DNA from: an uncultured Bacilli bacterium
GTDB lineage: Bacteria; Bacillota_I; Bacilli_A; RF39; UBA660
NCBI GenBank assembly: GCA_934177545.1
Contig: CAKPPI010000004.1
Location: forward strand, 1 to 44,736
Length of the DNA: 44,736 nt
Direction: 5' to 3'
The position numbers were made by a program, and so were the translations under genes. Shown here in pieces: positions 41,720 through 44,736 of this stretch; position 1 is the first letter of the stretch; each line of letters begins with the position of its first letter. A model generated the notes under the pieces. The model saw only the letters and a list, made by a program, of their open reading frames with translations. It ran no database searches and had not been told where the DNA came from.

Positions 41720-42454
41720 TTAACTTATATTAGAGTTTTTTTCTAGTCCTCCTTGATAGTATAGTGGCACTTTGCCTTGAACAAGTTCTGTAACAAGCGG
41801 TATATTTGATGATACTTTTATCTCTTTAGAAGTATGAGGAAGAGTTATTTGCTCTGTTATCTCTACTATAATAAATAATTCAACTAAAGCATTATTAAAA
41901 CCATAGGAGTTTACCTTTACCTCTAAATTGCTTTTAACACTTCCCACAAAAGAAAATCTAATAGGGATAGACATAGTAGTATTGATAAGTAGAGAATTTC
42001 CTGTTAGGCTTCCAACTGGTATATCACAAACTATTCCATTTTTTAGATAGATATAATTTTTACCCTTAAGTCCATCAGATAATGAAATATTTTTAGTATC
42101 TCCTCTTTCTAGCTCTAGTAATCTATCAGTTACTTCCTTATTTATTTTGTTTAAAATAGTATTAACTTCTTTAGAATTGTAATCAATAAATTCTATTTCC
42201 TTAGAATCATTCTTAACTATTTTATACAAGTCCTCTTTAGTAAAGTCATAGTTTCTAATTACATCATTTAAAATAGTAGTTGCTACTCTTTTAGTTTCAA
42301 TAGATGCATAACTAGTTATTGATTCTTCTAAATGTTTACCAGCTTTAAAGATAATAATCATTGTTAATATAAATGAGAAGAAAATAGTTCCTAATAAAAA
42401 AGAAATGGGATTAGATTTCTTTCTTCTCTTTAAATGTAGTCTTCTAGAATTCAT
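41720..42454 (-). CDS. yunB: YunB sporulation protein
   Basis: A 244-residue YunB-type protein. A basic N-terminus is followed by one membrane helix at about 18-40 (FLLGTIFFSFILTMIIIF); the rest is extracytoplasmic. Family features are YASIETKRVATTILNDVI near 50, IEFIDYNSKEVN, the IPVGSLTGNSLL loop near 148, and SSNIPLVTELVQGKVPLYY near the end. B. subtilis YunB is a mother-cell sporulation protein with a spore-formation role that is poorly understood. ATG 42454 overlaps the ylmC stop by 4 bp (ATGA), indicating translational coupling. Confidence 0.9.
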   Translation of the reverse strand: MNSRRLHLKRRKKSNPISFLLGTIFFSFILTMIIIFKAGKHLEESITSYASIETKRVATTILNDVIRNYDFTKEDLYKIVKNDSKEIEFIDYNSKEVNTILNKINKEVTDRLLELERGDTKNISLSDGLKGKNYIYLKNGIVCDIPVGSLTGNSLLINTTMSIPIRFSFVGSVKSNLEVKVNSYGFNNALVELFIIVEITEQITLPHTSKEIKVSSNIPLVTELVQGKVPLYYQGGLEKNSNIS

Positions 42455-42681
42455 TCTAATCTTACTAGGATAACATCTTCTCCTATCCTTTCAATATTCT
42501 TCCAAGATATTTCTTCTTCCACCCCTCTATTCATGAAAGATAGCATTTTCTTATTAGGTTCTACTACTAAAGAAACAATAGCACCACTTATTTGATCTAT
42601 TTTAACATCAATTATATTACCTACATTTCTACCATCCATTGTATTTACTATATCTTTATTTTGTAAATCTGATAATCTCAC
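42451..42681 (-). CDS. ylmC: YlmC/YmxH-family PRC-barrel sporulation protein
   Basis: A 76-residue PRC-barrel protein: MRLSDLQNKDIVNTMDGRNVG, then IDVKIDQISGAIVSLVVE and the end SWKNIERIGEDVILVRL. The start is GTG 42681, 6 nt after TAGGTG, giving the family's usual MRLS; an in-frame GTG at 42690 lies in the ribosome-binding site. Placement directly after sigG is conserved in endospore formers (ylmC/ymxH type). It is coupled to yunB by a 4-bp overlap. Exact function unknown. Confidence 0.9.
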   Translation of the reverse strand: MRLSDLQNKDIVNTMDGRNVGNIIDVKIDQISGAIVSLVVEPNKKMLSFMNRGVEEEISWKNIERIGEDVILVRLE

Positions 42682-42706
42682 TATTATCACCTATTTATTT
42701 TTATGT

Positions 42707-42739
42707 AAAAAAAAGAAATACTATTCTATTTTAGTATTC
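42707..42739 (-). terminator. Terminator overlapping the sigG stop codon
   Basis: AATACTA/TAGTATT arms (42738-42732 and 42723-42717, read on the minus strand) are followed by a C and eight T. It would limit sigG readthrough into ylmC-yunB, which begin 45 bp further on. Confidence 0.65.
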
Positions 42740-43499
42740 TCTTTAACTGTTTAACAGCATTTTTTTCAAGTCTTGATACTTGAGCCTGACTAATAGCTAA
42801 GTCTTCTGCTACCTCCATTTGTGTTTTACCAATAATGAATCTCTCTTCTAGTATTTGTTGACATCTATCAGATAACATGGTAATAGCATCATTAGTAGCT
42901 AGACGTTTTTCCATCTCACTCCCAGTTTGTCTTTTATCTTCTATTTGATCATACAAATAGATAGTATCTCCTCCATCACTATAGATTGGTTCAAACATAG
43001 AGACTGGATCTCTTAATGACTCTAGGGCATTTACTACATCATAAGTTGTACAATCTAGTTTCTTACTTATCTCTTCACAAGATGGTTCTTTCCCATTAGT
43101 TAAAACATATTCTTCTTTATATTTTAAGGCTTTATATGCTAAATCCTTAGTAGAACGACTTACTCTTATACTATTATTGTCTCTTAAATAACGTCTAATC
43201 TCTCCAATAATCATCGGTACAGCATAGGTTGAAAACTTAACATTTTGTTCCAAATCAAAATTATCAATAGACTTAACAAGTCCAATACATCCAACTTGAA
43301 ATAAATCATCTAAGTTCTCATTATAATTTTTGAATCTTTTTAAAATACTTAAGACTAACTTTAAATTACCTTCTACCAAATCATTTCTAGCAAAAGGATT
43401 AGTTTTAATATTTTTAAAGAGTTCTGTCATCTCTTCACTAGTTAATACTTTTAAATTTCTTGTATCTACTCCACTAATTTCCACTTTATAGTTTGACAT
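42726..43499 (-). CDS. sigG: RNA polymerase sigma factor SigG (forespore)
   Basis: A 257-residue sporulation sigma factor. The N-terminal KVEISGVDTRNLKVLTSEEM is specific to sigma-G rather than sigma-F. Region 2 has DLFQVGCIGLVKSIDNFD and KFSTYAVPMIIGEIRRYLRD near 65-110. Region 4 ends with the HTH GKTQMEVAEDLAISQAQVSRLEK near 225. Sigma-G drives late forespore genes such as SASPs and germinant receptors after engulfment. Its leader combines a hairpin touching the ribosome-binding site with a perfect sigma-G promoter (see those entries). spoIIGA and sigE, normally upstream, are absent; an RluA-family gene lies there instead. Confidence 0.96.
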   Translation of the reverse strand: MSNYKVEISGVDTRNLKVLTSEEMTELFKNIKTNPFARNDLVEGNLKLVLSILKRFKNYNENLDDLFQVGCIGLVKSIDNFDLEQNVKFSTYAVPMIIGEIRRYLRDNNSIRVSRSTKDLAYKALKYKEEYVLTNGKEPSCEEISKKLDCTTYDVVNALESLRDPVSMFEPIYSDGGDTIYLYDQIEDKRQTGSEMEKRLATNDAITMLSDRCQQILEERFIIGKTQMEVAEDLAISQAQVSRLEKNAVKQLKRILK

Positions 43500-43507
43500 T
43501 TTATCAC

Positions 43508-43532
43508 CTTTCTATCTTATAATGATAGAAAG
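43508..43532 (-). promoter_or_regulatory. sigG leader hairpin overlapping the ribosome-binding site
   Basis: CTTTCTATC (43532-43524) pairs with GATAGAAAG (43516-43508) around a 7-nt loop. The 3' arm ends inside the Shine-Dalgarno AAAGGTG. Flanking TTATC/GATAA can add pairs around a GGT bulge. There is no T-run downstream on the minus strand, so it is not a terminator of the upstream gene. Confidence 0.65.
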
Positions 43533-43547
43533 ATAATTTTTTTATAC
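43518..43547 (-). promoter_or_regulatory. Sigma-G (or sigma-F) promoter of sigG
   Basis: GTATA (43547-43543), 18 bp, CATTATA (43524-43518). This fits the sigma-G consensus GHATR-N18-CATWHTA at every position. The -35 overlaps the upstream stop codon. The predicted start near 43511 leaves a leader of about 12 nt that lacks the hairpin's 5' arm. Confidence 0.7.
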
Positions 43548-44384
43548 ATATTTTTGGAATTCTCTTGGTAATTTACTCTCAAATGTATATTTTTTCTTAT
43601 TATTTGGATTAGTTAAAACTATTTTAGAAGCATGTAGTAATAATCTTTTAGCTTTAATATTACTAGTATATTTTGTATCTCCTACAATTGGATATCCTAA
43701 ATATGATAGAACTGCTCTTATCTGATTTTTTCTACCAGTCTTGATATTCACTTTTACTAAAGCATAATTTTTCTTTTCTTTTAATACTGTTATAGAAGTG
43801 ATTGCTTTTTTACCATTTTTATCATTAGTAACATGTACTTTGTAATTACTATCTTCTTTTAAATAACAAGTATAATTAGTATATGACTTTATTCCTTTTG
43901 GTACTACTGCTATATATTCTCTATCTTCTATTAAATTATTCCAATCATTTTGTAATAGTTCTTTTACTCTTTCATCTTTTACAAAGATTACTACTCCTGA
44001 TGTATCTTTATCTAGACGGTGTAGGATAAATATTTTATCTTTACTATTTCTTTCTTTAATAAATTGACGCATCATATGATAAGCTGTTTTTTCTTTTTCT
44101 TTAGTAGTTGCTATTGTTAATAAATGTGCTGGTTTTTCTATTACTAAAAAGTATTCATCTTCATAAAGTATCTTTAAAGGACACTTCTTATGAGTCTTAT
44201 AATCTTTTCTAATTTCAATAATATCATTTTTCTTTACTTTGTAGTTATAAGCAGTAATAGATTTACCATTTACAAAAACACTATTATTTTTTAGATATGA
44301 TTTTAATTTTTTATGACTTTGTTCGTTAAATAATTTTAATATTGTTTCTAACAATAATCCTTCTTCTTCGACTTTTTTATACAT
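43542..44384 (-). CDS. RluA-family pseudouridine synthase with S4 domain
   Basis: A 280-residue pseudouridine synthase. An N-terminal S4 RNA-binding region (LKSYLKNNSVFVNGKSI, KVKKNDII) precedes the catalytic domain. Motif II HRLDKDTSGVVIF near residue 122 contains the catalytic Asp. LLHASKIVL and IKTGRKNQIRAVLSYLGYPIVGDTKY near 215-240 follow. The family converts uridines in 23S rRNA or tRNA (RluC, RluD, or B. subtilis YlyB/YhcT/YjbO types); the target is not decidable here. A promoter with consensus -10 precedes it and GAGGTG precedes the ATG. Its stop codon overlaps the sigG promoter. Confidence 0.9.
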   Translation of the reverse strand: MYKKVEEEGLLLETILKLFNEQSHKKLKSYLKNNSVFVNGKSITAYNYKVKKNDIIEIRKDYKTHKKCPLKILYEDEYFLVIEKPAHLLTIATTKEKEKTAYHMMRQFIKERNSKDKIFILHRLDKDTSGVVIFVKDERVKELLQNDWNNLIEDREYIAVVPKGIKSYTNYTCYLKEDSNYKVHVTNDKNGKKAITSITVLKEKKNYALVKVNIKTGRKNQIRAVLSYLGYPIVGDTKYTSNIKAKRLLLHASKIVLTNPNNKKKYTFESKLPREFQKYV

Positions 44385-44407
44385 AAAAGCACCTCTTTTC
44401 TTAGAAG

Positions 44408-44436
44408 ATTATAGCAAAAGATGAAATTTATCACAA
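44408..44436 (-). promoter_or_regulatory. Promoter of the pseudouridine synthase gene
   Basis: Minus strand TTGTGA (44436-44431), 17 bp, TATAAT (44413-44408) with an upstream TGC (extended -10). Confidence 0.6.
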
Positions 44437-44453
44437 TATTTTTTAAAAAAAGC

Positions 44454-44482
44454 TTGATTTTTAATCACATCTTTGCTATTCT
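44454..44482 (+). promoter_or_regulatory. Possible distal promoter of the tRNA-Ile/tRNA-Asn unit
   Basis: TTGATT (44454-44459), 17 bp, TATTCT (44477-44482). It lies 72 bp upstream of a similar proximal promoter, an arrangement common for stable-RNA operons. Confidence 0.4.
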
Positions 44483-44525
44483 AAGTATGCAAGTCGGAAA
44501 TATATTACAAAATTTAAAAAAAGAC

Positions 44526-44554
44526 TTGATTTATGAAACATTTTATTGTAATAT
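44526..44554 (+). promoter_or_regulatory. Proximal promoter of the tRNA-Ile/tRNA-Asn unit
   Basis: TTGATT (44526-44531), 17 bp, TAATAT (44549-44554), 23 nt before tRNA-Ile. Confidence 0.55.
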
Positions 44555-44577
44555 TAAATTGTTCTGTTTGAAAGAAC

Positions 44578-44654
44578 GGGCTTGTAGCTCAGTTGGTTAG
44601 AGCGCTCGCTTGATAAGCGAGAGGTCACAGGTTCAAGTCCTGTCAGGCCCACCA
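44578..44654 (+). tRNA. tRNA-Ile (GAT)
   Basis: Loop TTGATAA gives anticodon GAT. 77 nt with encoded CCA. Not inside an rRNA operon as far as the window shows. Confidence 0.97.
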
Positions 44655-44661
44655 TTAATAT

Positions 44662-44736
44662 GCCTCAATAGCTCAGTTGGTTAGAGCACTTGACTGTTAA
44701 TCAAGGGGTCCTAGGTTCAAGTCCTAGTTGAGGCGC
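44662..44736 (+). tRNA. tRNA-Asn (GTT), cut at the window end
   Basis: Loop CTGTTAA gives GTT. Acceptor GCCTCAA/TTGAGGC with discriminator G. The last two bases of CCA lie beyond the window. It follows tRNA-Ile by 7 bp, so the cluster may continue. Confidence 0.94.

Noticed and set aside
43508..43536. Terminator of the pseudouridine synthase gene
   Set aside because: The hairpin lies after the stop codon but has no T-run on the minus strand; its 3' arm runs into the sigG ribosome-binding site.

Overview
The window comes from the chromosome of a spore-forming, strongly AT-rich Firmicute that uses the standard code (TGA works as a stop, for example in the gene at 7235-7570). Sporulation markers include sigma-G, YlmC/YmxH, YunB, YutH, two CotZ-type coat proteins, a KinB-like kinase and Spo0A boxes. 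With CIRCE/HrcA-type heat-shock control, SepF, DivIVA and a LafB/CpoA-type glycolipid glycosyltransferase, this suggests a Bacilli-side lineage, perhaps an uncultured gut Erysipelotrichia/RF39-like organism. The lineage is inference; no rRNA is present.

Layout. (1) 1-6244: a little-known minus-strand pair, a ClpX-like AAA+ protein with a non-standard N-domain and a 1465-residue multidomain protein ending in an archaeal-CCA/OAS-type nucleotidyltransferase. (2) 6388-9826: tandem CotZ-like genes, a small unknown protein, a RodA/FtsW/SpoVE protein and the glycolipid glycosyltransferase. (3) 9894-13523: tRNA-Ala, YbaK, tRNA-His, CIRCE-controlled Hsp20, the cell-division/alarmone operon sepF-divIVA-relP, and a rhomboid protease. 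(4) 13502-19244: HerA-like ATPase, YqeK, KinB-like kinase behind two 0A boxes, and HtpG behind a second CIRCE. (5) 19308-25694: copA-copZ-DUF2318-DUF2130-nifS-ttcA, closely packed and apparently led by one strong promoter whose spacer is a CsoR-like operator. (6) 25730-33060: an accessory island with an orphan Dam methylase, a large unknown gene cut by one in-frame stop, a decayed IS3-family element with a nested palindrome, an HNH/Dam restriction-modification pair, and a predicted C-rich small RNA. (7) 33093-37550: recG, an orphan gene, an SDR oxidoreductase and a ten-tRNA operon. (8) 37569-44736: an S1 protein, a NifU-like protein, YutH, a coiled-coil protein, DUF1292, YutD, YunB, YlmC, SigG, an RluA-family pseudouridine synthase, and tRNA-Ile/tRNA-Asn. 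The YutI-, YutH-, YutD- and YunB-type genes recall the yun-yut neighbourhood of Bacillus subtilis.

Genes are dense and convergent pairs often overlap by 17-35 bp. Most starts have a clear Shine-Dalgarno of GAGGTG or AGGAGG type, which corrects several starts, including TTG for nifS, GTG for recG and ylmC, and possibly ATT for yutH. The strongest leads are the ClpX-like/nucleotidyltransferase pair, the sigG leader (a hairpin touching the ribosome-binding site, with a perfect sigma-G promoter whose -10 falls in the hairpin loop), the small RNA at 32920-33025, the Spo0A boxes at the kinase gene, and the nonsense-split gene at 26778-29393.
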